A stretch of 64,000 nt of DNA, from assembly GCF_035582795.1 (NCBI RefSeq), contig NC_134370.1:53679501-53743500 (forward strand), given 5' to 3'. The position numbers and the translations under genes are program-made. Origin of the DNA: Mycteria americana. Taxonomy: Eukaryota > Chordata > Aves > Ciconiiformes > Ciconiidae. The notes under the pieces were generated by a model. That model worked only from the letters and a program-made list of their open reading frames with translations. It had not been told where the DNA came from and ran no database searches. This document shows, one piece after another, positions 1 through 12,800 of this stretch; position 1 is the stretch's first letter; each line of letters starts with the position of its first letter.

Positions 1-630
1 AAGTTGCAGCCTTGTTCTGTAATATCTGCATGAGTATTTTATAATGTTAGAGGTTATTAAGCATGTTGATGTATAAAAATAAGCAGAAAGGTTGGCTGCT
101 TATAGATCATACAGCAGAAAGAGATACTAGCTACATAACAAATTAGTAACAGCTGGATGATTTGGAACCAGAAGGCCTAACATGCCAGTACAGGGCAAAT
201 TTCACTCAGTTTACGAAACAAGACTACTTTACCTAGGGCAATAAAACAATGCCTCTAGATTGGATTTTGCAGAACCTGGGGCTCCCTTGTGAAACTGCGT
301 GATAACTTAGTCATGACAAAGATGCCACAGGATCAGGGAGCCCAGCAGAGAAATTCTGCTGCCTGGAAGGATTCTGGCTTGAGAAATCCCGATCGCTTGA
401 AGAGTTGAAATTAATAAAGGAATTAAGCTGGAGGTTACAAAATTAAAAACGGAAGTCTATGCTTCTATGATTTAGTATGTCTTTATGAATATTTTGATTT
501 CTTTAACAATCATTTATGTTTAGAAAGATTTCATGGTATGAAGTGCTTAAGATTTTCTGCTTTTAGATTCTCTTTTGGCAGAGGGGTGGGGTTTTTTTCA
601 GTGGAAAGAATCTTCAGCTTTAATGTCATA
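1..630. other. AT-rich DNA, nothing recognised
   Basis: No open frame of note and no clear repeat. It should contain the 3' UTR of the candidate CARD gene if that model is right, but I could not pick a polyadenylation signal. Confidence 0.4.
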
Positions 631-818
631 TTACAAAATAAATTTTCTTGCTGTCTTTTGTTCTTTCCCTTTGACAGCCATCATTGCTGAGTAATGCCCA
701 GGGTCATACTTTTGAAAAGCAAATTCTTCCTTTGCAACATTGCTGCAGGACCTGATGGCAGAGCATATATCCACTTGTCCTTTTATAAGATATAGGTTGA
801 ATTCTGTAAGGGGTGTGT
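631..818 (-). CDS. Candidate terminal exon of the CARD gene
   Basis: A strong acceptor (a pyrimidine-rich tract of about 40 bases ending CTCCTGTGCCAG) leads into 61 codons and a TAA. It begins DTPLTEFNLYLIKGQVDICS and continues to KEEFAFQKYDPGHYSAMMAV before a basic tail. The 'F-x-LYLI...DICSAI' spacing faintly recalls the UPA half of ZU5-UPA/FIIND modules that accompany death domains, but this is an impression from memory and not a domain call. No convincing AATAAA was identified downstream before the window edge. Confidence 0.45.
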
Positions 819-3800
819 CTGGCACAGGAGTTAGATGCAGATCAGTAAAGAAATAGGAAAGGGAAAATCAGCAATTGTAGAAATGGTTTTAGGAATATAT
901 ACACATACATTCACATGTATATACAATTTTGGAATATTAAGCAAGAAATGCATTAAATGTAAGGTTATTTGTTCCACCAGAAAACATACAGCGAGCTAGT
1001 AGTCCAGATCATTACTTGCTTGGACAAAACTTCAGACTGACCCAAAATCTTCACCACAGAGTGCAGAGAGCTTCAACTGAAGTCAAAATAGTTGACCCAA
1101 GGTATCAAAGATAAATTTAGTCTGGATAAAAAGTCCTGAAATAATGCCTAGATAGCAGTTATTTTCCTAAGAGAATTTATTACCAGAACAAAACTTACTT
1201 GAAAAAAATATCTTCTCACATCTCTTGGCAGAGCATCAGATATTTTAGTAAAATACAATCATTTTCTTCTGCAACAAATTTCTACCCTTAGGAAATCTTA
1301 GTACAAAAAGTCACTAGCATTCAACTCATATTTAGTGACAAAATTGGACCAAAGTCTCTAATGGGACACTTAGCATAAATACGGCATTGCAGAGTGATTG
1401 TCCAGTTCGTTCATTGCTAAATCCTGCTTCCACCAAATTAATAAATTATATTAATTGCAAGGAAAGCAGAAGTGGGCCTTTAATCACACGATGATTCAAG
1501 AGATAATCCTTGTTAAAGAGTAGGTTTGTTACCACTGAAGGTGACAGATTAACAAATCCTGACTTTGATGGTTACTATTTTTTCAGTCCTGTGGCAGGTC
1601 TTTACAAGGACCTTAAAGTTTCCCTATTTATAATTTGATTTCTACTCCCTAGTTTTGTTCCAGCATTTTAGTTCAAGTGGTTTTATGGTTGTCCAACATA
1701 AAATATGACTTGTTGGTGTATGACATGTTACCTGCTACCTCTGCAGTGTATGAACATATTTTGATTTCTACAGCACTGAGTCAGCATTCTGATGAGTTAG
1801 CATTTATATTCCCGACAGCTGTTTATTCCTCTCAATGTAATTTCAGAGATAAATGTCCAGAAGGGATTTGCTGCCCCAGATCTATCAGAAAACATATTTA
1901 AGATATTCTGTGGTATTTAAATCATAAAAAAAATATTATTCAGTAACGCTAGGACAAAAACTGTCCTAATTTTTAATATTAAATAACTAATTTAAACCTT
2001 ACTGTGTTATTTTTAAATATAATGTGGTAAAAAGTCAAAGTATTTTTATTTTCTATGCAAAATCACATCAATGGTTTCTAGGGACATTATAAATTTAAGA
2101 AACATACTGAAACTTCCAATCAGTATTTTTATTTTACTCCTTTTATTTAGAGTTGAGAAAGTAGCCTTGAGAAGAAAAGAAGGGATAGGAACCAGTGCAC
2201 ATAAAGGACCAAACTGTTCCTGGAACAGCTGATTGATTGTGTCTTACTAAAGCCATGGGACTAGTTGGCACAGTGGAACATAAATCTTGATAGAAGGCAG
2301 AACCAGTAGACGAGGAGTCACTGCATTCTGAAATTCTTCAGGTGATGCTGCAGGGTTGTTTTGGCAAATATGGTGTAGGCTATGGTCATTCATATGCCAT
2401 CATTTTTTATCTACATTTTTTTTGTTTTAGTCTTCTGGTAAAGCAATGCAGATGGTGCAGAGTAGGATAGAGTGTATTTTCCTGCACCAGCCCTATAGAC
2501 TCTATAGGGTGCACTACCTGTGTTACCACAGCTGCCTTATCTTTGAATTTTAGTAAGAGTAAACTCTTCCTAGGAGATGTTTCTTCTAAACACTCTTCTG
2601 TTAGATGTGGGTTTACAATACGGCAGGGAAATTAAAGTTACTGTTAGTGAGATTATAGAAGTGTATGTTATCTGTGCAAAAGTAAAATCCAGTTCTGAAT
2701 CCCATTAAATTAATGACTGTGATCATCATCTGGTGGCAATGAATTCTACAGATTACTTATGATTTTGATAAAAGAATTAAAAATAATACTTAATTGCTCT
2801 GTTCTTCTCTATTCTTTCAAACTCATTTTTTTCCTCTCTCAGGACAAAAAGTAAAAAGGGATTCTTCATATAACTTCTCTAAAAGGTCAATTCATATCCC
2901 CTCGTACTTACCTTTTGCCTTTTCCTACTCTCTAATCTAAATCAAATGGTCCCTTTTTTCAAACTCAGATAGAAAGATACGTTTGCTTATTAGAGTAATA
3001 ATATATATTGCCTAATAATTTTAATTTTATCCTTACTGATTTTTTCTTTCTTCTTTACTGGGATAGACTAAAAGAACAGTGAACAGTATTACAGAGCAGA
3101 GTTTTCCAATAGACTCTTTCTGCACCCTAATATTTTGTTTGCTCTTTTGGCTGCTGTAGACCACCAATCATCAGTTCTTACTGAGCTTTCTGTATTATGG
3201 CTAGTGCTTTTTTTTTCCTCCCATGGTAACTATAAATTTAGAAATAAAGATAATAGGCCAAATTAACTTGCAGGCAATTCCATTAATCTCAGTTATAACT
3301 GTGTCCGTAAATGAACAGACAAACCAATGAATAAAACTATCATGGTTACTACTCCAGTAAAGTAAGACTTTTAAAATACAAGCAGTACTTTTGATGCTAA
3401 ACTCTTTAATAAAACACCAAAACTTGAATATTATTACCCCAGGACTTTTTTCCCAAATCCTTATGTCAGTAAACGAGGTTAAACAGGAGGTGAAAATCTT
3501 CATCCATATTTACCATTAAAACTTAAGCTATGGGGCAGACTTTCCTGTGAAAAGAAACTGTCTTGAATCTAAGCATTCAAGATCATTTATATGGCTGTGA
3601 CATATGTACCATAAAGAAAAATGTGTAAGTAGAAGATAATAATCTCTTTGATCTATTAATTAAAATTTATTTGGGCCATTTCTGTACAAGTGTTGCATCA
3701 CCAATGTAGACTAATGTATAGCTTTCTCAAAAATCATTAAGTGAATCTTGAGATTGGACAGTGGTTACAAATTATTTGATCCCTTCTAAAATAAATTCAT

Positions 3801-6800
3801 AATCCTGTGTCTGCATTTGTCAGTTTTCTTCTGGCTTTGTAAAACATCCTGAAGATTGCAGTACCTGTACTGTAATTTTGTATATGTGTGGTCAACATTC
3901 CACTTAGATTTAAAAGTGTAGTGAAGAATGGGTATCAGGGTCAATATATTTGTATAAAAGGTATTCTAAGTTTAATGCATTGCTTTATTCCCAGATTTGT
4001 GGATAGTACAATTTCTTAATTATAGCTCAGTCTTAAAAGATGTGAAAAAAAAGGTAATTTGATTGATTGAAATGCTGCTTTAAGTGATTGTGTATGTAGC
4101 ACTCTGCCTCTTGGGAAATCATTAGCTTGCACGGTAAACACCTACATATACTTTCACTGCAAGAACTCTAAAAACTTTGTGCTGAGATTCACATGACTAT
4201 TCATGCAATATCCAACACAAAAGCTTCCAAAACACTGTACAATATACATTATGAATGATACCAAAAGCAACAATAATTTTTTTTTTTCATAAATGGAGTA
4301 CCTGTTTCTTGGTAATATTGTTACTAGTGTTATTTGTATGACTTCAGTGCTTGGAGTTCCCAGGTGAGACTAACAAATGTGTATTCTGACTTAGAAGCGT
4401 TGATAATCAAAGTGTGTCTTTATGGAAGTACTGCTATGACAGAAAGATCTAAATGATGTTATTACATATAGTTTAATACATTTTTTTCCTCAGTGTGCAA
4501 GCAGAGCATTTGCCAACAGCACTCTTAGAAGAAATATTTTTATGGCAATTTTATGATTCAGTGCTGTTGGGGTGGAGCTGTAGCAAAGAATATGTAAATT
4601 TACAGAGAGGTGATCTTTCTAAGTACAGCCAAGTCTTAAGACAGAATGCTTCTCTGAAAAGTTTTTACTAAGGTGCAGTCATTTTGTTATGATCTCTTAC
4701 TCAAGGACTGGTTTAAATGTAAGTTAAGTTATGGCAAGAATATATGTATGTTCCAAGTGACTGATCAGCACAGTAACAGTGGGTACGCATACTACTAAGT
4801 CCACCTCCTCTCACACATACCGCTTCTCAAAACCGACACTTCCGTTTTATTAATCTTTACCAAAAACTCCTCACTTTTGTCAGAGGAAACTATTATAGAG
4901 GGAAGAATCATCTCAGGAGGAGAATATTGGGTGGCTGGCTGGCTGCTGGACAGGCAGCTGTAAGGCCCAATCCCCTTGTCTGTGTTTGGGCTACTACAAC
5001 GCTGCAAAGTGTACCTGGGAAGCATACGTAATGCAATAAGGCTCTCTGGGTAGTGAAGAGAGGGCTTAATATGCATATAGTAGCCCCATCACAGCTCCCA
5101 AGATATGGTATTTAGCTGGATTACTGGTGTACTCTGACTCTTTCTGATGCAAAGAACAACCTTTTGGGCATTCTTAGCCAAGAATAGCCAAAAATAAGTT
5201 AGAGTAGTCTGAGGCTGCACTAATTAACTGTAGAAGCCAGAAATTAGGGTAATTCAAAGATCAGAAAAAATGTTTTCAAGGCCAAAAGCTGCTTTCGTCC
5301 TTTTTCTGGTTTTGTTGCAAGCAGAATCCAAGGAGAATGGATAACTGGGTTCTGGATATTTTGAGACATAAGATATTGTGTCAGGAAGCATGCATAATGC
5401 ATTGCTATGGTAATGGTTACCAGTTGGTATCTTTTATGGAAAAAAAATTTAAATTATGTGTAAGTGTAGTTAGCTTACATAAGCAACTGCTACTTTAGTC
5501 AGAAGTGCCTTTTAGTTATCTATAATATCTTAGAACTTGTCATATTTTACATTTTGTGTAGCAAAGGTAACAGTTTACAGAAGTGACAATTTATGTAGAA
5601 GAAAATGCAGGTTATTACCCTGAGCTGAACAGGCTACTAGAGAAACAGTCTTGTCTTTATTATGGTGTACTATACTTACACAATACAATTAACTACAGTA
5701 TCTGATAACTGCTAATGTGCCAACATTTGCAAGAAATTCCAATAACAGACTGGAAAGTACTTTTTATGGTATTTCTAAAATGGAAATCTCAAAAATGACT
5801 TGTGAAAGACACTTGTTCTGACATCTTTATTTGCTTTTCTCTTCTCATCCTTCATTTCTCTTTTACACTTCTTTCTACTGCTGACTATAGCCATGGCTTA
5901 TGTGTTCCAGGTTCCAAACTGAGATGAGCAGCTTCCTGTCAAATGAGTGAATGCTACTGGACAAATTGACCTTGACATGACTGCTGTGATGCCAAAAGCC
6001 ACAAGCTAACTGGTAACAATTGTTAGGTATGTCAACGCTAATTTTTATTGTTGATGCGTGCTATAAAAATATCAGGTGGTAAAGAAGCACAACAGTGCAG
6101 TCACTTGGTTCATCAAAATCTAATCCTCTTGAGCCTCAATAAATGTTTGGGATCAGACATAATGTGAATAAAACCTTTTCCATATGCATATTACCTGCTG
6201 TATTAGCTCCGAATTTACAAAACATGTTTGCACTAAAAATACATGCAAAATTAGGGATAGCACCCTCACAGCAGTAATACTGGCAATGACTTGGGCATGC
6301 CAAGTAGCAGATGTTTGGAGGAAGTCAGTCAAGGTTTTGTCTCAGTAATTGCTGGCAAGAAATGGCTGCTCCTGCTTTTCTTGGTCCTTGATTGCATTGG
6401 CTCAATACATCCTCTCTTGCAGAATACCTCTATGAAGAGGTGCATAATCCATGACAATTTTCTTTTACAGATTCTTCCCACACAAATTTCATCAGGAGAG
6501 CAGGATTTGTTTTCTATTTCCAACGTCACTCCAAGACATTCGGATGTGGAGAAAAACATGACCATTCAGGAAGGAGCTCTGTGTTTCCATACCAAGCACA
6601 TCCTTAGAAGCTCTTTCAAGGACTAACTACTTCTCTAAATAATCCTTAGAGGTAGGAAAATGTGAGGTAGAATAAACAAGAGCACCAGGCTCTGCTTTTT
6701 CCTTTCTAGTCACTATTTTACAGAAACCCCTATCCTCCCAACTTCTTTCCCCAGACAAAACATAGAAGTTTGTGAGGGGGAAGGAAGGAAAGTAGTATCA

Positions 6801-9800
6801 TTTAAGCCTGTGAGCCTACTTTCAGAATAAAGGGAATTAATTTGCACATACAGAATTGTTCTGTACAGAATATGGGGTACAATCAGTCCTGCTTGTTAAA
6901 AACACTGCATGGCATTGGCACCACTGAGGGTTGACTGGAATGCTACTTTACATCTCTACACAAGAGTTACTACATCAGTAATGTAAAGATGATTACAGGT
7001 AAGAAATTACAATTATGTTTGAAGACTGTCATGTCTGGATTTCAGTGGTATTTCCTGTTCATAAGTCAAGGCATCTCATTAGAAATGGGTATATTTCAGA
7101 TTCCCTACACGTTTGTTTAACTATTAAAAAGTTAATGAATCAGAGCAACATGACAATCCTGCCTGATACAGCATGGACTTACTGTATTTACTAGGATTTA
7201 GAAGTGTGGTTTCTGTAAAGTGCTAGCTGGTGCATTCTGAAACATGTTCTAAAAGTACAGTGACCTCATTTCTGTCTTTGGATGGAGCCTCTGGTTACTC
7301 TGAACTGCCTGCTCAGTGGTTGGTTGATTTTGTTCATCTTACAAATTACTCACTAACAAAAAATGAATGAGCCGTGGCACATCTAAGGACCCTCTAATTT
7401 GAAGGACCTCCTTGTCAATGTCCTACTGCCATTGCCAGTCTGGCCTGGCTTTTCACCACACCAAGAAGAGGGGGAACTTTGACAAGGGGGATCCAACTCA
7501 CTGTGAAGCTATTTTCTGTTTCCTTATCCTGTTACATCGCTGAACAAAGCACAACTAGGCAGGACCTAACAGCTTCTTGGACACCTTTTAGAAGCAATGG
7601 GCGCTGTCGTGTTCACTGTACCCTACTTCAGTTTCCCATACTCCATATCTGATCATTTAATTCCCTTTTTCCTTTTTTTATCTCTTTACATAAGCTGTTT
7701 CTTTTCCAGAATAAAGAGTTCCAGCCTGCTCAATTATTTTTCTTATGGAAACCATTCTGTCCCATGCGTTTGATCATAGTTGCCTTTCTCTGAAATTTTC
7801 CAGATCTAATGCAACATTTTCAAGATGCAAGCACCAGAACAGCACACAGTATTCCAGGTGTGAGCAAACCGTGGCATTATAGACTGGCATAATTATATTT
7901 TCTGTTTTGTTCTTTTTTCCTCTCCTAACAATTCCAAACATTTGCATTTTTGGACTGCTGCCATGCACTGAGTTGATGTTTTTATGAAACTATCTATCTG
8001 TCACAATCCCAAACTTTCACTTCTGAGTGGTAACAGGCAGCTCAGAGCTCATCACTTTATTCATAAAGCCAAGAACACATTGCCCATGTACATCATTTCA
8101 CATTTATCTATGCTAAATTTCCTCTGTTATTTTATTACCCAGTCACTTAGTCTTAAGGCCCATCTACAGTTCTATGCATTCAGCCCTCACACTTCCTACA
8201 CTGAGTAAAGGTGTATCCTCAGCAAACTTTTTCACCTCGCTGCTAAGACCTTTTTCCAAACAATTTTTGAGTTTGTTAAGAAGAATCAGTCCCCTGCAGA
8301 ATTCCAGTGATGACTTCTCTCTGTATTCTTATTATGCTCGCATGGTTGAAGGTTTGGGAGGGGGCACGATTATGGTGCTGGGAATGGGGTATTCATCACG
8401 GGTCTATAGCTCTGTGTTGCAGAGCTGTGTGGTCCCTTAGCTCAGACTTCATGCATAAGAACCATTTGCAGTACTGTACTATGCTCTGTCTCTTGCAATG
8501 GGATCCTGCATACTAGCTGATCAACCTGATCTGTGACTTCTCGTTCATCTGTGCCTGACACACTGGTCAGGAAGTGAGGGGATTTTTCAGCATTTCGCAG
8601 CAGTTGTGGACTGCGTTTTCTGCCAAGATTCTGCATTCACTGAAATCCTCTTGAAAGGGATTTCTTCTATATGCAGTCCAGCCCTATGGCCTTTGCCCGT
8701 CATGTGATTTGACCCCATATTACATACACCCCTTCATGTGATCAGATACATGAAGTCTCACATGTAAGAAAGAATAAACTTCAGAAGTCTAACTTCTAGT
8801 AGGAGGTAGGATGCTAATAGCCTTTGCCAAAGGAATGCATCAGGGCATAGAAAAAGTATTTTAGAGCAAAGGAAGTTTGACAGTACACAGCCTTGTGACC
8901 CACTAAGATAGGACCCAATACAGCAGTTTAGTGAGGAAACTATGTAAAAGAGGAGTAGAAAGTCTATGGAAATACGATTTGGTTTGAAGTACGCATGCAA
9001 AAAAAGGAACTATATATAATCTGTTGGAAGTGAGTGAGTATACCAGGAGCAGTTAGTAAGACAGATAAAACCTGAATGTTTAAATGGCTATTGGTTTTTA
9101 TTCGGTTTGGACTTCATGGGCTTGATTTACCACTACAGTGCATTTAATTTTGTTGTTTGCATATGGGAAAGTGGGTATGAATGTTTCCAAGTCAGCAAGG
9201 AATCATCTCCAAATACGTGAAGCATGAAAATTATCGTATCTCTGAATTTGGGCTTGTACTATTCACTGGGTTGCATTTGGATGCCGTTTGTTCCTATCTG
9301 GGGAGCACAGACTCCAAAAGGGTATTTTGTTTACCACATGCAATGAAGGAAAGGCAGTATTCGTCACTATGCCTTTGAAACATCATTGTTACACTTGGTT
9401 AGTAAGGAACACGGACTCATTAAGTGATACTGGCACATCAAACCAAGAAATGCTTCTAAACCTCTTATATGTATTCTCTCTATTTTTTCTGGGGTGTGTG
9501 TGTATCATGTCCAGGAAAACTGGGCAAACAAATCATCACTACTAAATTTTATTATATTGTTACAATTCTAAATAATCATTCGCAGCAATAATTTCAAATA
9601 GGTAGCCATGGAATTTTTTAACAACTGTGACATAGTACCATCTAGTGGCTGAATTGAACAGGACTTTATCAGAGTCTGGTAGCTTAAGTTTTCAGTATTA
9701 ACTGCCAAATGCTGCATAGTTGCTGCTTGAGTTTATTATTATTATGGTGCAGAAAGCATCCTTCTACTTTCAATAGATATGTCACTTACTGGGTAACCTT

Positions 9801-12800
9801 GCAAATCTAAATATAACAAGGCTATTTATTGCCCTGGCTTGTGCACCCAGCTTTTTCTCAGACACAGCTTTTTGAATCCTGTGATTTTGATTGGGGAGGA
9901 TGGAAGATACTTGAAAAAATGTCTTTGCAGTTTTAAATCCAACATTACTTTTTGAGATTTTTTTCAATTACTATTTCACTGAGTATTCGTTGCAAAGAAA
10001 AGTCAGTTCTACCTCTAAAGCAAAAAGTTTAAGGGAGTTCTGAGCTATTACTTTACAAATGGTATGGCAAATGAGAAAAGGCCAATTTACTACATTCATT
10101 CAATAAGCCTGATACTGTAACACCTTCTCAATCATCCTGTCTTAGTGTGAATTTACTTTTTGTAACTAAGTTTTTTTAATTGTTAAGAAAACAAAATGTT
10201 GTAGTTACTTAGCCAGACCATAAATTTTCAGCCTAACATACAGTATAGATAATGTGATGTTTATATGATGAAATAGTAAGAAGTTAAATAGAAACTTACA
10301 TTTATAAGCATCAGATTGCCATCTTACAGAAAAATACAAGTAATTCTTTTGTGACTGCTAGAATATAGTGCCTTGTCAGATAATTGGGTCTTTATCCTCA
10401 ACAGTGCTGAGATTAAGGCATGAATTTAATTTTTTTGATTGTGCTCCCTGTGCTCTTACCAAGTTTCTGAAGGAAGACAAAACGTATGCCAAAATGCCAT
10501 AAACATTCTAATTCCTAAATTAATAATGATGTTTAGAGGTGTCAGATGCCAATATATGGCTGTCCAAATAAATTGTAAAAATCTGGTGCTGTGTCTTAGC
10601 TCTGCGCTTCTTCCTGAATAAATGCTGTTTACACAATTTGTACACATTATTTTTTATTATCTAAAGCAAAGCAGTGACTGTCTCCTTTCCAACAGGACTT
10701 ATAATTAGCAGTGAAGTTTTGCCACACTTAAGCTTTTTTTCCCAGTGCAAAATGTTGAATTTCAAATGTTGAAAACTGATTTATTTAAAAGCTGTAAAAT
10801 ACAATTCCAATAGATTCAGCAAGGTATATTCTACAATAGAACTGAGCCATTCCAAAATTTTAAACATAAGTAGGAAATCCATAAAGCAGACTTCAAATAC
10901 AAATTAATTACATGTACTATAAAGTATACACACAAGCATAATCCATTTACATGAAAATGGAAAAGCTGCGTGCAAAAATTTCTTGTTGCTTGCAGTGTGA
11001 AAATAAACGGCTTGTGTTATAACAACTGCAAAAATAGTATCTGATTTTCACAGTTTGGATATTACTTATTCTGATAATTTATTTGACAGACATTGTGACA
11101 CAATCTTTTCTTAATACAGGGGAAAGTAACATATATATGTACTATTAATGCTACTGAGAGTTGTCTGCTTCAGCATTTTAGTTCTCAATCAGTAAGAGAA
11201 TAAAAACTGTTGTCGGAGGAGAAAATAGAAAGCCTGAGGAAAATAATTAACTATTTTCTTTTATGTCATCTGCATGATTTTCACAGGGCCAGCATCGAAT
11301 GTCCAGTGATGCTTGAGAGATAAAGGAAATTGGGGGGGGGGAAGTGTTGAAAGCACTACTAATTAATTAGAGGTCATATTCAGTCAATTACTGACCCAAC
11401 CTATAATTCCACCCACTTGTCTAATAGAGATTGTCCTTTTTGGAGGGGGTATTCTGGGAAAGAAGGTACAGAGAGGACAATAAACAGAACCAGGGACAAC
11501 ATTTTGTGATCCAAAACCAGACCAAGAACATATCCTTAACACTGATTTGCAGAAGACATGCAATATGGTACTTCCATCTGGCATCTTTGTGAGGGTGTTT
11601 GTAGGTGCTTGTCCTGTGAAGTCCTAGACCAAATCAAAATATGCAAACCCCAAACTTACACAGTTTCACTTTTGTTGAAGATCACATTTTTACTGTATTC
11701 ATGAGAAATGCTGGAGCTGTATCAAGAGGGGAAATTGTGAAAGTAGAGCAGGGTATCCTTATTAGGGGTCTCACCTTTAAATGAAAAATTGAGTGTGAAT
11801 TCACACACCTTTGCATCTTTAATTTTGTTTTCTTTTTGCCCAAGGTGCTTTACTAACTGAACTATGTAATGACTATAGCTGGTTGACTCTTAACAGGATA
11901 ATCTTAGTATTTAGAACTGAGGTGATTTTGCTCTTCCCAGACATGTAAAGTAACCATATGTACCACCTATTCTGCAGTGATAAGACTCTGATAACTTGTA
12001 TTAACATAAATATAAAAACATAGCTTTACAATTGCTATGTAATTGTGTAACATCTATTATTATCTGTATTATCAAAGTACTCTGGCTCACCATGATGCTC
12101 CCACTGACATCGTCTGGAATTTTGTCATTGACTTAGAGACAGGAAGTTCTTGTCCTTAGAGTGTCTATGTGTCTGATACTTTTCTATCATTGGAAAAAAT
12201 ACCCTACAAATGATTGAGAATATTTACAAATATTGGGAAAAGGACAGTGACGCTATTTTTCATTTCCTCTTTATGCTCATCTCTTCTTTTCTAACTACTG
12301 CTATGTATTTCTAGTTGTCTTTATGCATTCTGTAGTTGTGCACTGTTGTATTTATGGATGGTACTTTCTGTCTCTGGTTGCCTTGTTGATAGGGTCCCTG
12401 CAACTGTGGTTTGTAATGTGTGAATTTATGCAAGATACATGCGGGTGGCACATTTGCTTTGCTTCCAGCTATATTGTTTTCTTCAAAGGTGGGGTTGTCA
12501 TTTTCACAAATTGTTACAAGCACTTTAGACTCTCTTCTCCACAAATACCGTGTTGATTAAGATTTTCTTTCTGGTGTTTGATACAAGTGTGGCAATGAGA
12601 AAAAACTAGCATAAGCCAGTTACCTATTAAATTTTTCTCTTGGATGGAGGAGATGAGTGTCAGCATACAACAGGAGGTGTGGAAAGAATGGCACTTTTTT
12701 AACCTAGTGTCAAGGTATATTTTTTTCCCAGGACACTAGTGTTGATGTAAATTGTGTGCTATTGCACACCAGTTTGTCTTCTCATTGAGTTCTCTGTTTC

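Noticed and set aside
2725-2755. CATCTGGTGGCAATGAATTC segment resembling a dispersed repeat
   Set aside because: Only a brief match to a remembered pattern; the boundaries and family could not be supported.
9640-9655. ACCATCTAGTGGCTG word resembling repeat ends
   Set aside because: Too short to assign to any element by eye.
12311-12556. Opposing 77-codon frames on both strands
   Set aside because: No paired splice sites fitting the CARD gene phases and no recognisable domain.
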